Assembly (NCBI GenBank): GCA_030407315.1
Contig: JALQPE010002715.1
Location: 1-64,000 of the forward strand
Source of the DNA: Asparagopsis taxiformis
Taxonomy: Eukaryota; Rhodophyta; Florideophyceae; Bonnemaisoniales; Bonnemaisoniaceae
DNA: 64,000 nucleotides
Direction of reading: 5' to 3'
A program made the position numbers and the translations under genes. The notes under the pieces are model-generated. The model was not told the DNA's origin. It did not search any database and worked only from the letters and a program-made list of their open reading frames with translations. Shown here piece by piece: positions 40,883 to 51,751 of this stretch; positions within the stretch are counted from its first letter, which is position 1, and every line of letters begins with the position of its first letter.

Positions 40883-42642
40883 GAGCCGAGCCATACCAAC
40901 AGATCGACACCCATCACGCTCTACTCCACTCCCGTCTCCCGCTCAGCCCATTTATCCACACCAAACTCAAACAATTCCCTCTCGACCCACACTCTTTCTT
41001 CCCCCGTCCCCACAAACCATTCCTCCACCACCTTCAACGACAACCTTCATCCGGCCTCTCTGGTGAACTCTGCACAACTGACCAACAATGCGCCCCACCG
41101 CGCCGTTGCATTGACGTTCAATCTTCGACACCGTGTTCCACCTCGTCCGGTTGTCTATGTCTGCCACCAGACCCTGTCGACTTGATATGTGCGTGCAGGA
41201 ACACCGAGTGTCTGGAAGGGGATGTATGCTCTGTGGTGGGTTCTGATAATATGTGTGTATCGCCTGTGCGTGGTTTTCCACGGATAGACTGTGGTGGTCC
41301 TGGTAACTTCACCGCGGAAGCATGCAGTAGAGACAGTGATTGTGCTGGTCCAAGATATTGTGTTTCATCTGAAGATGTCACAATGTCATGTTCCGAACCT
41401 CCCTGTTTCTGTGTTCCAATTGACTCCGAAGATCAACAATGTTCATGTCGTGAACCAGATTGTTTGGAAGGAGATAGGTGTGCCTATTTTGGAGGGAAAT
41501 TGTCAATTTGTATCACTGCTACGAACCCCCTCCCTTCACTTGTATGTGATGGCGCAATGAAATTCACAGAGGAGCCATGTACAAATGATGCGGAGTGCTC
41601 GGGGCATCGCTTCTGCGCTGATATGGAGGATTTAACACCATGTAACAATTCTTCAGGTTGTATCTGTCGTCCTCCAAACCCACAAGACGTTAGTTGTGGC
41701 TGCCCGCATATCGAATGTTTGGACGGAGATGTTTGCAGTTCCTTGGGGGGAAATATGACTGCATGTGTTTCAAGTAACCTGAACTTCACACGCGTCGCAC
41801 CATGTCCGGACATTGGCACAGATTTCGGACAGAGCTGTAAAACAGATAACGATTGCAGACCTTTACACGCATGTTTGGATATTGGTGAGGTTGTCCAGCC
41901 TTGTGGCAATTCGACACAGTGTGTATGCTTTGCAGATAATCTCAATGATGAAGGTGGATTCACAGGTGAACAGTGCAGAGAGAACAAGGATTGCGCGGGG
42001 TTGAGATTTTGTCGAAATAGGGACTTCGAGCCATGCCAAGGTACTCAACTATGTACATGCTACTTGGTTGATGTATCAGACAACTTGTGTTCATGTGAAG
42101 ATCCGGTTTGTCTTGATGGGGATTACTGCGCAGACTTTGGTAATTATGGGATGTGCTATTCTATTGGACTTGGTCTGTTGGAACCGATCAAATGCCCAGA
42201 TACTCTGCCACTGCCATCCAGTTCATTCTCCGAAGCAAGTGCAAGTTCTACACCACAAGCAGACGACCTCCCACTCCAAGTATCCCCCTCTCCCCTCCCA
42301 ACCACCAACGTATGCATCGACGCACGCGCCCTCTCACACTTCCCCAAACATCAGCTCGTCTATGCAGAACACGCCGTTGCCGACGTGCTCTGTGATTCGT
42401 CGGGGAGCTGTGCAACCGCCGGGCATATGGTGCATTACAATGGAGCTGCGATGATGATGAAAACGTATTGCGGAATGGCTGGGTGTGATGAGCGAGTGAT
42501 GGCGGTGAATAGTCCACGATATCGACGTGGGATTCGTGTTCGATCGCGGACGGCCGGGTTGGAATTCACGTGTTTTGCGGCGCGTTACGGGAGTCGAGGC
42601 GAGGAGATGGTATTGGCAGCCGCAGTTCGCGTTGGACTGTAG
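40747..42642 (+). CDS. Cysteine-rich modular secreted protein
   Basis: 631 residues, the only uninterrupted member of the family. A signal peptide (LLLITILCLLSTAAST) is followed by a basic linker, then four complete and one shortened Cys module. Each module has the pattern C-x5-C-x4-x-C at the start (GELCTTDQQCAPPRRC, EACSRDSDCAGPRYC), a C-x-C near the middle and C-x-C-x4-C-L-(E/D)-GD-x-C at the end (CSCREPDCLEGDRC). After a Ser/Pro linker comes a unique ~110-residue domain: NVCIDARALSHFPKHQLVYA, CATAGHMVHYNGAAMMMKTY, LEFTCFAARY. I do not recognise this domain. Disulfide-rich modules plus a signal peptide point to an extracellular or cell-wall role. ATG 40747 is chosen because it begins the hydrophobic leader; an earlier ATG at 40685 is in another frame. 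Confidence 0.8.
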   Translation: MQTRLNQPIYCPLLLITILCLLSTAASTVTPSRRNSYAAILQRVIRAEPYQQIDTHHALLHSRLPLSPFIHTKLKQFPLDPHSFFPRPHKPFLHHLQRQPSSGLSGELCTTDQQCAPPRRCIDVQSSTPCSTSSGCLCLPPDPVDLICACRNTECLEGDVCSVVGSDNMCVSPVRGFPRIDCGGPGNFTAEACSRDSDCAGPRYCVSSEDVTMSCSEPPCFCVPIDSEDQQCSCREPDCLEGDRCAYFGGKLSICITATNPLPSLVCDGAMKFTEEPCTNDAECSGHRFCADMEDLTPCNNSSGCICRPPNPQDVSCGCPHIECLDGDVCSSLGGNMTACVSSNLNFTRVAPCPDIGTDFGQSCKTDNDCRPLHACLDIGEVVQPCGNSTQCVCFADNLNDEGGFTGEQCRENKDCAGLRFCRNRDFEPCQGTQLCTCYLVDVSDNLCSCEDPVCLDGDYCADFGNYGMCYSIGLGLLEPIKCPDTLPLPSSSFSEASASSTPQADDLPLQVSPSPLPTTNVCIDARALSHFPKHQLVYAEHAVADVLCDSSGSCATAGHMVHYNGAAMMMKTYCGMAGCDERVMAVNSPRYRRGIRVRSRTAGLEFTCFAARYGSRGEEMVLAAAVRVGL

Positions 42643-43075
42643 CGGATGTCTTCAACAGTTCTCCAGCATTTGGTGGGCTGAATTGAGTGTGGTGTCTGGC
42701 CCAATTCCACAATTGGGAGCATGCCTCTTCTCGCAGCAAGAGTGTACTCTTACCCGCATTTGGTCATCTAAATGCTAGTTGATGGGCACCAAACAGCTCA
42801 ATCCTAGACCGTAGAGAAAAAAAGGAGTCAGCGTCATGCAGAATACTAATCGCAAAACTCTGTGAGCGAAAAACCCGAGCACCACAATTGTGTTTCGATC
42901 GTTGTTGGGTGGTGATGATGACAAGTGCAGATGATCGTGTACAGCTTGGCGATGCAAGGAAGCTCAACGCATCTTGTTGCAGCCAGTATGACGAGTGCAA
43001 AATGTTGTGAGGACGTCTTCTGGTACTACTAAATTTAATATTCATCATTTTTTAATAAAAACATAATATATTCTA
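42643..43075 (+). repeat. Conserved 3' flank of cysteine-rich gene 2
   Basis: Inverted copy of 36982-37472. Ends at 'ataatatattc', next to the 32-bp palindrome and the short DIRS copy. Confidence 0.8.
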
Positions 43076-43107
43076 TGCGACATTTCACAATATTACAATA
43101 CATCGGA
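43076..43107. repeat. 32-bp imperfect palindrome, second copy
   Basis: Nearly the same as 31128-31159, in inverse orientation (tgcgacatttcacaatatt..catcgga). Here it lies at a 3' DIRS edge rather than a 5' edge. Confidence 0.5.
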
Positions 43108-43108
43108 G

Positions 43109-43560
43109 TTAATATCTCACACACTACTGCCTTGGCACCAAAATTTGATGTTGATATCACAGGTCATAAGGGACAAGATGAGAAGAACGCAGTTTTTACC
43201 GCAGGGCGGGCTGAAAATCATTCAGGTTCAACCTGGGGGTAGGAGTATTGTAGTCCTTCAGGTAAATTAACCTGCCAAATGCGTGTAGCGAGAGGCCCCT
43301 GGGTTGGCCTGGAAAGGAAAGAGAAACATGCTACAAGGGCTATGGGAGGGTGGGACAGAATAGAAAACCGGGTTGCAGAACAATACCTGAGGAGCGATTT
43401 GGACGCAATTGCGTTCTTGCGATGCGTTTGTATCTTCGACAAGACAAACGCGTGCCAGTGATCTGCAGGGTAATGACGCATGGGGTGGCGCACACATTTT
43501 CACATACGGTCAACGTCGCCCCCGCCGCATGATGCGTTTTGATTGCATCCGACTTTAGTT
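43109..43560 (-). mobile_element. Short non-autonomous DIRS derivative, inverted
   Basis: Read on the minus strand, it joins the DIRS leader (as at 31310-31505) directly to the DIRS 3' end (as at 36790-36981) through ~60 bases that the autonomous copy lacks ('cccaccctcccatagccc' to 'ggccaaccca'). The copy at 51757-52306 has the same joint, so this is an established short family, not an independent deletion. The 5' end is clipped near 43560. Confidence 0.75.
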
Positions 43561-43849
43561 CTTGAAGAAACGATTTACCTAGAATCACTATTAGATTTCT
43601 ACTCTATTATATGGTCGCTGAAAGTCATTCCTAGCCAATAGACCCGTTTTTCTTCATAGTTACATCCAAAAATCAATCCCCAACTACCCAATAAAACATT
43701 CAGCAGCAGCGAATCTCATAATCTACTCGCCCACTTGGCACTGTACAGTACGCTACTTTACGAAATACTCTAGCCCTACTGGCTCATATGACCACACGTT
43801 GCACACTTGGCACGCTCAGTTGTACTTGGCCATGTGCAATGCAACTTGC
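43561..43849. other. Spacer, no gene seen
   Basis: No feature is supported. Confidence 0.35.
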
Positions 43850-44140
43850 CTAGCAACCGCTGCACATGGCCATTTCAGTAGTGTACAGAGAAGTAGAGGG
43901 AGAATAGTGTATGCACAGGGGGCTCTGTCTACAGTTGCGACACTATAATCCATTCCTGTAAAAGTGTATCAAAGCCTCGATAGAGATGCGAATGCGGTAC
44001 TTATGAGGACATGCTACACTACCATAGTATGTGAGGGTGTATGGGTATCTAGGAATGGGACGCTACTGGTGGATTGCGAGCTAACACCTGCCTGCTCTGG
44101 CAAGCAGAATTTCGGTGCATCAGATGCGCGCGCCAGCACG
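43850..44140 (-). repeat. Second half of repeat X, inverted
   Basis: Reverse complement resembles 22085-22391 ('ccgaaattctgcttgcc', 'cagagccccctgtgcatacac'). Together with the first half at 46618-46745 it brackets cysteine-rich gene 3. Confidence 0.7.
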
Positions 44141-44154
44141 TAAAGGGCACTTGT

Positions 44155-44449
44155 TTCGTTGAAATAATCTTGGCTGCATACAGTATCGGAAAGCGTATGC
44201 AATGTCGAAATTTTGACGCGCGAAAATCGAATCGCGCCTCAGCTATCGTTCTCAAGTTGAAATTTCTTCTTCGTGCCTTGAAATCTGTGAGTGTGTGCGA
44301 TTCGCCTACCTCCGGCTCTTTACTTTTGCTCTTCTGTTTCTAGCCTAAGTACCTTCTATTTTGCTTTTACCGACAGTGGTGTCGGCTGGTTTGAATTTGT
44401 TTTTGTCGGTTGGCCTGAATATTGAATTAGCATCCTGACAAAATCCTAT
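44155..44449 (-). mobile_element. DIRS 5' end fragment interrupted by a solo LTR
   Basis: Minus-strand sequence matches 31161-31290 ('gatttcaaggcacgaagaag', 'gatagctgagg', 'tcgcgcgtca'), diverged. It is interrupted at 44286-44440 by a 155-bp solo copia LTR. Confidence 0.75.
44286..44440 (-). repeat. Solo LTR of a copia element
   Basis: In minus orientation it starts TGTCAGGATGCTAAT, as do the LTRs of the copia at 46911, and ends CTCACA. A 5-bp duplication AAATC lies at 44281-44285 and 44441-44445. Removing the LTR and one duplicate restores the DIRS end as seen at 31161 and 46869, so the call is firm. The LTR body differs from that of the full copia, so it is a related subfamily. Confidence 0.85.
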
Positions 44450-44526
44450 TGTGCAGACACGAGCCGTCGGAACAGTCCATTAGTCAGGCCACCTATGGCC
44501 ATCTGTCAAGTCATCGAAGACACCCG

Positions 44527-46461
44527 CTAAAGTCCAACGCGAACTGCGGCAGCCAATACCATCTCCTCGCCTCGACTCCCGTAACGCGCCGCAAAACACG
44601 TGAATTCCAACCCGGCCGTCCGCGATCCAACTCGAATCCCTCGTCGATATCGTGGACTATTCACCGCCATCACTCGCTTATCACACCCAGCCATTCCGCA
44701 ATACGTTTTCATCATCATCGCAGCTCCATTGTAATGCACCATATGCCCGGCGGTTGCACAGCTCCCCGACGAATCACAGAGCACGTCGGCAACGGCGTGT
44801 TCTGCATAGACGAGCTGATGTTTGGGGAAGTGTGAGAGGGCGCGTGCGTCGATGCATACGTTGGTGGTTGGGAGGGGAGAGGGGGATAGTTGAAGTGGGA
44901 GGTCGTCTGCTTGTGGTGTAGAACTTGTACTTGCTTCGGAGAATGAACTGGATGGCAGTGGCAGAGTATCTGGACATTTGATCGGTTCCAACAGCCCAAG
45001 TCCAATAGAAAAACAGAACCCTCCAACTGTGCAATAGTCGCCATCAAGACATTCTGGATCTTCACATGAACATAAGGTGTCTGATTCTACAACCGGGTGG
45101 CGTACACACAACTCAGTACCTCGGCATGGCTCCAAGTCAAAATTTCGACAAAATCTCAACCCCGCGCAATCCTTGTCCGCTCTGCACTGTTCATTCGTGA
45201 AACCACCTTCATCATTGAGATTATCTGCAATGCATACACACTGTGTCGAATTGCCACAAGGCTGGACAACCTCACCAATATCCAAACATGCGTGTAAAGG
45301 TCTGCAATCGTTATCTGTTTTACATCTCTGTCCGAAATCTGTGCCAATGTCCGGACATGGTGCGACGCGTGTGAAGTTCAGATTACTTGAAATACATTCA
45401 GTCATATTTCCCCAATTCACTGCAAACATCTCCGTCCAAACATTCGATATGCGGGCAGCCACAACTAACGTCTTGTGGGTTTGGAGGACGACAGATACAA
45501 CCTGAAGAATTGTTACATGGTGTTAAATCCTCCATATCAGCGCAGAAGCGATGCCCCGAGCACTCCGCATCACTTGTACATGGCTCCTCTGTGAATTTCA
45601 TTGCGCCATCACATACAAGTGAAGGGAGGGTGTTCGTAGCAGTCGCACAACCCGCCAATTTCTCTCCAAAATCCGTACACCTATCTCCTTCCAAACATTC
45701 TGGTTCACTACATGAACATACTAGATCTTCGAAGTCAATTGGAAAACACGAACAGGGAGATTCAGAACATGGCTGACTGGGATCTTCATCTGAAAGACAC
45801 TTTCTTGGACCAGCACAATCACTGTCTCTACTGCACCCCTCCACAGTGAAGTTACCAGGACCACCACAGTCTATCCGTGGAAAACCACGCACAGGCGATA
45901 CACACATATTATCAGAACCTACCACAGAGCATACATCCCCTTCCAGACACTCGGTGTCCCTGCACGCACATATCAAGTCGACAGGGTCTGGTGGCAGACA
46001 TAGACAACCGGACGAGGTGGAACACGGTGTCGAGGATTGAACGTCAATGCAACGGCGCGGTGGGGCGCATTGTTGGTCAGTTGTGCAGAGTTCACCAGAG
46101 AGGCCGGATGAAGGCTGTCGCTGAAGGTGGTGGAGGAGGAATGGTTTGTGGGGACGGGGGAAGAAAGAGTGTGGGTCGAGAGGGAATTGTTTGAGTTTGG
46201 TGTGGATAAATGGGCTGAGCGGGAGGCGGGAGTGGAGTAGAGCGTGATGGGTGTCGATCTGTTGGTATGGCTCGGCTCTTATGACTCGCTGGAGAATGGC
46301 TGCGTAACTGTTTCTGCGGCTCGGTGTGACTGTAGAGGCTGCAGTTGAGAGGAGGCACAGGATGGTGACCAGCAACAGGGGTAATGGATGGGGTGGTTGA
46401 ATCTGGATAGCATGGCGGTTGAGAGAAAGGGGAAGGCAAAGGGAGGGAATGGATTTGCCAT
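44527..46461 (-). pseudogene. Cysteine-rich secreted-protein gene 3, frameshifted
   Basis: Closest to gene 2. The conserved ATGGCAAA start is at 46461. An in-frame ATG begins MLSRFNHPIHY, but one C is missing from a run near 46380 relative to gene 2, so the leader and the Cys modules lie in different frames. A second break is at about 45412: the run GGGGGG before AAATATGAC is shortened to GGGG, giving an early stop. Downstream the frame is open through two Cys modules and the C-terminal domain to TAG 44527. Both breaks lie in homopolymers, so they may be sequencing indels. Confidence 0.75.
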
Positions 46462-46617
46462 GTTGTGAGTTGGTACTTGTGTAATAATATGTAGACTCGG
46501 CCCAGCGGGCTTCGGATTGGATACAGGTGGAGTGATAATGAATGTGGGGGCTTCGGCTTCAACTGTATCCCATTTGATGCACTTCTGTGGCATGGATGAT
46601 ACATCATAGCAGTTATT
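46462..46617. other. Upstream region of cysteine-rich gene 3
   Basis: Contains 'cactgtatcc'/'ccaatccgaag'-type blocks shared, inverted, with the upstream regions of genes 1 and 2; probably the promoter area. Confidence 0.4.
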
Positions 46618-46745
46618 ATTAGACTATAAAGAATGTTGTGCCTGCGCAGACACTAGAGTTGGCATGTCGGCTGGTTATATGGATATCCCAACGGAGCGGG
46701 GCCGATGGACCAGGGAGGAGATGAGGGATATGGATATCCCAACAG
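46618..46745 (-). repeat. First half of repeat X, inverted
   Basis: Reverse complement resembles 21944-22070 ('gacatgccaactctagtgtc', 'cccatcatctcctccctgg'-type block with GGGATATCC). Confidence 0.75.
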
Positions 46746-46910
46746 TTATTGTACCGGATTTATGGAACTACTGACGCGAGTAGTGTCAAAAATGTCGTCT
46801 CCAGTACGAATTCAACACTTTTGTCGTATGCTGATTAGAGCGGAAAGCCAGTGTCTGTCTTAAGCGAAATAGGATTTCAAGGCACGAAGAAGATATTTTA
46901 ACTTCAAAAC

Positions 46911-47074
46911 TGTCAGGATGCTAATCATACCTGCCACACTGTAAACACCATAACCAATCAGTATGACCCGCCGCCGGCTTCACCGGCAATAGGTAGTCCG
47001 CTAACAGATACTTATACAGTTAGGAAAAAGATAAACAAGGATCTCTGAATGCCAGAGAAGTACGCACCATAACA
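46911..47074 (+). repeat. 5' LTR of the copia, 164 bp
   Basis: Matches 51588-51751 base for base apart from the first base. Lacks the 51-base segment present at the start of the 3' LTR. Confidence 0.9.
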
Positions 47075-47140
47075 GGTTATCGGCCCTTCCCACTCGCTCC
47101 CTGCGCTCCTTCCAAATACGTCCACGTCAGTGACCCAACC

Positions 47141-50100
47141 ATGTACCCGCAACAACTGCCAACCCTCGAGCTTGACAACGTACCATACTGGTATCGGACC
47201 CTGCAAGCTATCGCACACGATTCCAACATCGCTGAACTTCTCAGCCCTACCACCGCTGCGCCTCAAGACTCGGAACAATTCGAACAATACAAGCACAACC
47301 AAGAAAAACTCACCTTAATCATTTTGGCCAGCCTCCCCAAACGCATCACATCCCGCCTCACAGAAGAAAACCTACAGTTACCTCCATATCTACTCGCCCA
47401 GCACATTCGCAACACCGTGAAGGAAATCAACGCCGTTGACCACGACCTCCTCGAATCCAACGCGCGCCAAATCATGCTACACGACATCAACAATGTTGAC
47501 GAATACATCAACCAACATGAAGAAATGCGCATCACTATGCGCAATGCGAACTATCCTCGCATCGACGATGAAACCACAACTATAAACTTCATGATACACG
47601 GCATACAGTTCCATCCCCTCCTTCACACCACAACTGATATCATGTCGCAGTCGCCTCCTGAAACCATGTCACAGTTTAACACCCGTCTCCGCAGAGCCAT
47701 TAACAACATCAAGACCCGAACCAACCTACAACGGTCACCCTCACCCAACTTGCACCAACCATCAACTAGCCGACATCCCAACCGCAATACACCCTTCTGG
47801 CGCAACACAAACCAGTCCGCGAAACACGCGACAGCTACATCCACACCACACTCACGTCGTCCAACCTACCCGCAGCGAAAATGGTGTACCTTCCACAACT
47901 CCACCACCTACAATGACAACGAATGCAAGGCACAACGCACGCACAAATCCCACATGAAGCACATCCACATCCAACCAGAACAGAACCAAGACACTACATC
48001 TACGCCATACCCCACAATAGAACCCATCGCCCCCCCCGCCATGCACGCCATAGCCAACACGACCACAGAGCGTACGTGTTACGTCCTCGATTCTGGCGCA
48101 CATCCCTCGCATCTCAAACAAGCATGCCGCACAACCAAACCAGTAAGTAGCCCCCGCTTTACACGAACAGCTACTAACACACCTCACCCCATCACACACA
48201 TCGGCCACCAACAGATCCACACTCCGACAATGACGCTGAATATAACTGACGCTGTCGTCACCCCTGATATTCAACACAACCTGATATCTGTGCACACCCT
48301 TGCGAAAAACCATGGACCCGTCACATTCACGAGTGATGCCGCATACATCCACCCCAGAAACCAGAACAAAAGACACCTCATAGCCGTCCACAAACAAGGA
48401 CTATATGTCATTGACAATAAACCCCCTGGTTTTCCCCCCTTCCCAACATGTTACAACAACAACTCATCACATACCCATCCTTCCCCTGCCCCATCCTCCC
48501 AAAACAACAAACGAATCCATCCAAACCCAAAAACCTCAACCACCACAAACGATGCCCCCTTTCAAAACACCAGATCCCAAACCAAAACCAAACAATGGGA
48601 TCGACCCTGGCGCACACATCAACAACAAACACCCAAAGCACCGGCTTCCCTCCACTCCAAACCCACCACACAGCCACGAAAAACACCCCTGCGACGACAA
48701 ATAACTGCATCATCGCAACGTCACCCCTCCTCTCAACCATCCCCAACACCCCAACCCCAGATTACCACATCAAAAAGCAGTGCGTTATCACGGCCGTCCC
48801 ACACGGCAACGGCATCAATACCAAACAACCCACTACCGCCCCTGTTCACACCCCACCAAAACAACGACCGCCTGAATGCACCCCACAAAGACATTGCACT
48901 ACCCACAATGCGCACACGCAACCCCCTCACACTGCCTAACATGCATGATTCCCCATCGCTTGCGCTCGATTTGCACCTCATAATGGGCCATCCAAACGCC
49001 CAAGCCTTACGCAAAATCTGTAGGCATAAGACGCTACCTGCCACGCGCCCATTTGATGACCTTGTCATACCCGACATGACATACAGCGCATGTGCACTTG
49101 CCAAAATCAAAACAGCACCCCACAAACCCACCTCGCACAGTCACCAACTTGGGCAACACATATCCTCCGACGTCTGTGGCCCGCTACCAACGCCCTCACG
49201 TCAAGGCAACAGATACTTTGTATCCTTCATCGACACAAAGTCGAGACACATCACGGTCAAGTTTACGAACGATCGTTCCGACATACCCAAATTGACGATC
49301 GAATACCTCGAATACGTCCACAATGTGCACGGACACTATCCTCGCTTCTTTCGATCCGACAATGCCCGCGAATACACATCCATGTTCATTCGTGAACAAT
49401 TCCTGTCCCGCGGCATTACCCACATCACTACAGCACCCTACACGCCGCAACAGAACAGCATAGCCGAAAGAATCAACCAAACCCTCATGGCCACCGTTCG
49501 TGCCACTTTAATACACAGCAACCTCCCTAATTCGCACTGGCAGGACGCACTTACAGACGCTGTATTCAAACGAAACCTTCTCACACACACCACCACCCTA
49601 AAAATCCCATACATCGAATGGTACCAAACTAAACCACACATAAAACGCCTGTTCGCGTTTGGTCAGCTAGGTCATACACCGATACTGGCCCCGAAGCACA
49701 AACTGCACAACAAAGGCGCACTCGTACGATACCTACACGGCATTGACCAAGACACCATCCTCGTACAGGACACAATCGACCTCCACACTGCCACAATATC
49801 TGCCCTCGATTTTCATCCATATACTACATCCACTGATCCCACCTCCACCACCGCCATGGTTTTCCACACCACATCCGGACAACATCCCCCAGCCCCAACC
49901 CCGCACACCATCCAAAAACACACCCCAGCCCCGCGCAACCACCGAGTAGCTACAAAATACCCAGACGCTCACCTCTGGGCAATAGCTCATGATGAAGAGC
50001 TCAACAAAATCGACTCCATGCAAGCCATAAAATGGCTGCCACATCACGCTGTCCCACACAACACTAAACTACTCCCACTAACAATGACCTACCGCTACAA

Positions 50101-51725
50101 ACGAGACTCCGATGGCACAATCCAAGAACGCAAAGCACGATGCGCCGTACGTGGTGATCTCATGCTGCCGCACATACACTTCGACCCAAACGAAACAGCA
50201 ACCTTCACAGCGGATAAAACAACGATCCGACTCCTCCTATGCCACGCTGCTGCTAACAACCTATACACAGAACACCTCGACATTTCGTCTGCCTTCCTAC
50301 ACGAACCCTTCCACCATGACAGGCCCGTCTTTATCCGCCAATATCCGCAGTTCGACGGATCATACAAACACCGCGAACACATCGGCGAACTCCACGGCAA
50401 CCTATACGGCACTAAACAAGCCGGCCGAATATTCTGCGACGGCACCAGACAGTTCCTCACAAGGAACGGTTTCCAACAACTTAAGTCTGACCCCTGCCTA
50501 TTTGCCAAACTACATAACACAAACAAAACTGTCATTGCCGTCACAATCGATGACTTCCTAGTCTGCGCCACACACCCAAACCTCATTACCGAGCTGTGTG
50601 AACTACTCACCACCAAATACAACATCAAGAGACTAGGGAAACCCAAAAAATACCTCAATTGGAAAATAACGTACACGCCAACTGGAACCCACATATCTCA
50701 ACCCCATGTCATCGAATCAATCATATCAAAAACGAAAATGCAGGATGCCAAAACCCATCACCGCCCTTTTCTCTGACGGCATCGACCTTTCCCCACCCAA
50801 GGACGAAGACGAGATTGACATCACCATCGCGTCAACATACCGTGAAACTCTGGGCGAACTACGCTACCTAACAGACTCAACGCGCCCAGATATCCAGTTC
50901 TTCACTAACTCGTTTGCTCGTGCCAATCACAAGCCAACAACAAGACATTGGAAACTACTCAAAAGACTTATCCGATACCTTAAAAACACCCCCCATGGAG
51001 GCATCACATTCCCAAATACACCCTCCGAACGCACTCTCATCTCGTATGCGGATGCTGATTTTGCCAACGACACCGCCACACGAAAATCCATCTCGGGCGC
51101 CGTACACACCCTCCATGGTGCTCCCATCCATTGGTCATCACAACGACAGTCCATTGTCGCCCTCAGCACTTGTGAAGCTGAAACTATCGCAGCATCCGAA
51201 GCCACCCGACAAACCAACTGGATCGGTGACATGCTCAAAGAACTCCATATCCTCCGCCCCGACACAGCCATACCGATGTACATTGACTCCCAATCGGCAC
51301 TCAAAATAGCTACGAACACTGCACCAACCAAAAGACGAAAGTTTATAGACATTCGCTACCACCATCTAATGGACAATATCTCTTCAGGTCGAATCACTGT
51401 GGCGTACCTACCATCTACCAACATGCTCGCCGACATATTCACGAAACCGCTCACCACGAAACCATTTACCAACCTATCTACCAAACTATGTATCGGCCCA
51501 CCTAATGTGCTCCCCGCCCTTCGGCGACAGGGGGAGTGTCAGGATGCTAAAACGCAAATACAGTCGCCGAACACCGACTCGCCACAACGTCAGGATGCTA
51601 ATCATACCTGCCACACTGTAAACACCATAACCAATCAGTATGACCCGCCGCCGGCTTCACCGGCAATAGGTAGTCCGCTAACAGATACTTATACAGTTAG
51701 GAAAAAGATAAACAAGGATCTCTGA
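47141..51725 (+). pseudogene. Copia Gag-Pol polyprotein, one frameshift
   Basis: The first frame (47141-50776, 1,211 codons) has Gag with WCTFHNSTTYNDNEC, protease CYVLDSGAHPSHL (DSG), a GAG-pre-integrase region with HxxxGHPN, integrase core (SSDVCGPL, FRSDNAREYTS, QQNSIAERINQ), and most of the RT (EHLDISSAFLHEP; catalytic VTIDDFLV where YVDD is usual). At 50750-50753 a run of four A shifts the frame; with three A the sequence reads on smoothly. The second frame (to 51725) has the end of RT (LGELRYLTDSTRPDI) and RNase H (LISYADADFAND, STCEAETIAAS, MYIDSQSAL, HLMDNI, ADIFTKPL). One base from being open, so either a very recent loss or a sequencing indel. Confidence 0.88.
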
Positions 51726-51751
51726 ATGCCAGAGAAGTACGCACCATAACA
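51537..51751 (+). repeat. 3' LTR of the copia, 215 bp
   Basis: Starts directly after the polypurine tract. The 13-base string gtcaggatgctaa occurs at 51538-51550 and again at 51589-51601, bounding the 51 bases absent from the 5' LTR. Confidence 0.85.

Larger units (their letters stand above)
46911..51751 (+). mobile_element. Ty1/copia retrotransposon
   Basis: 4,841 bp with 5-bp target duplication AAAAC (46906-46910 and 51752-51756). The 5' LTR is 164 bp (46911-47074). The 3' LTR following the polypurine tract 'gacagggggag' starts TGTCAGGATGC at 51537 and is 215 bp. Ends are TGTCAGG..ATAACA. The empty target can be read at 31195-31215. Downstream of the 5' LTR, GGTTATCGGCCC could be a primer site but does not match a common tRNA end that I know. 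Confidence 0.92.
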
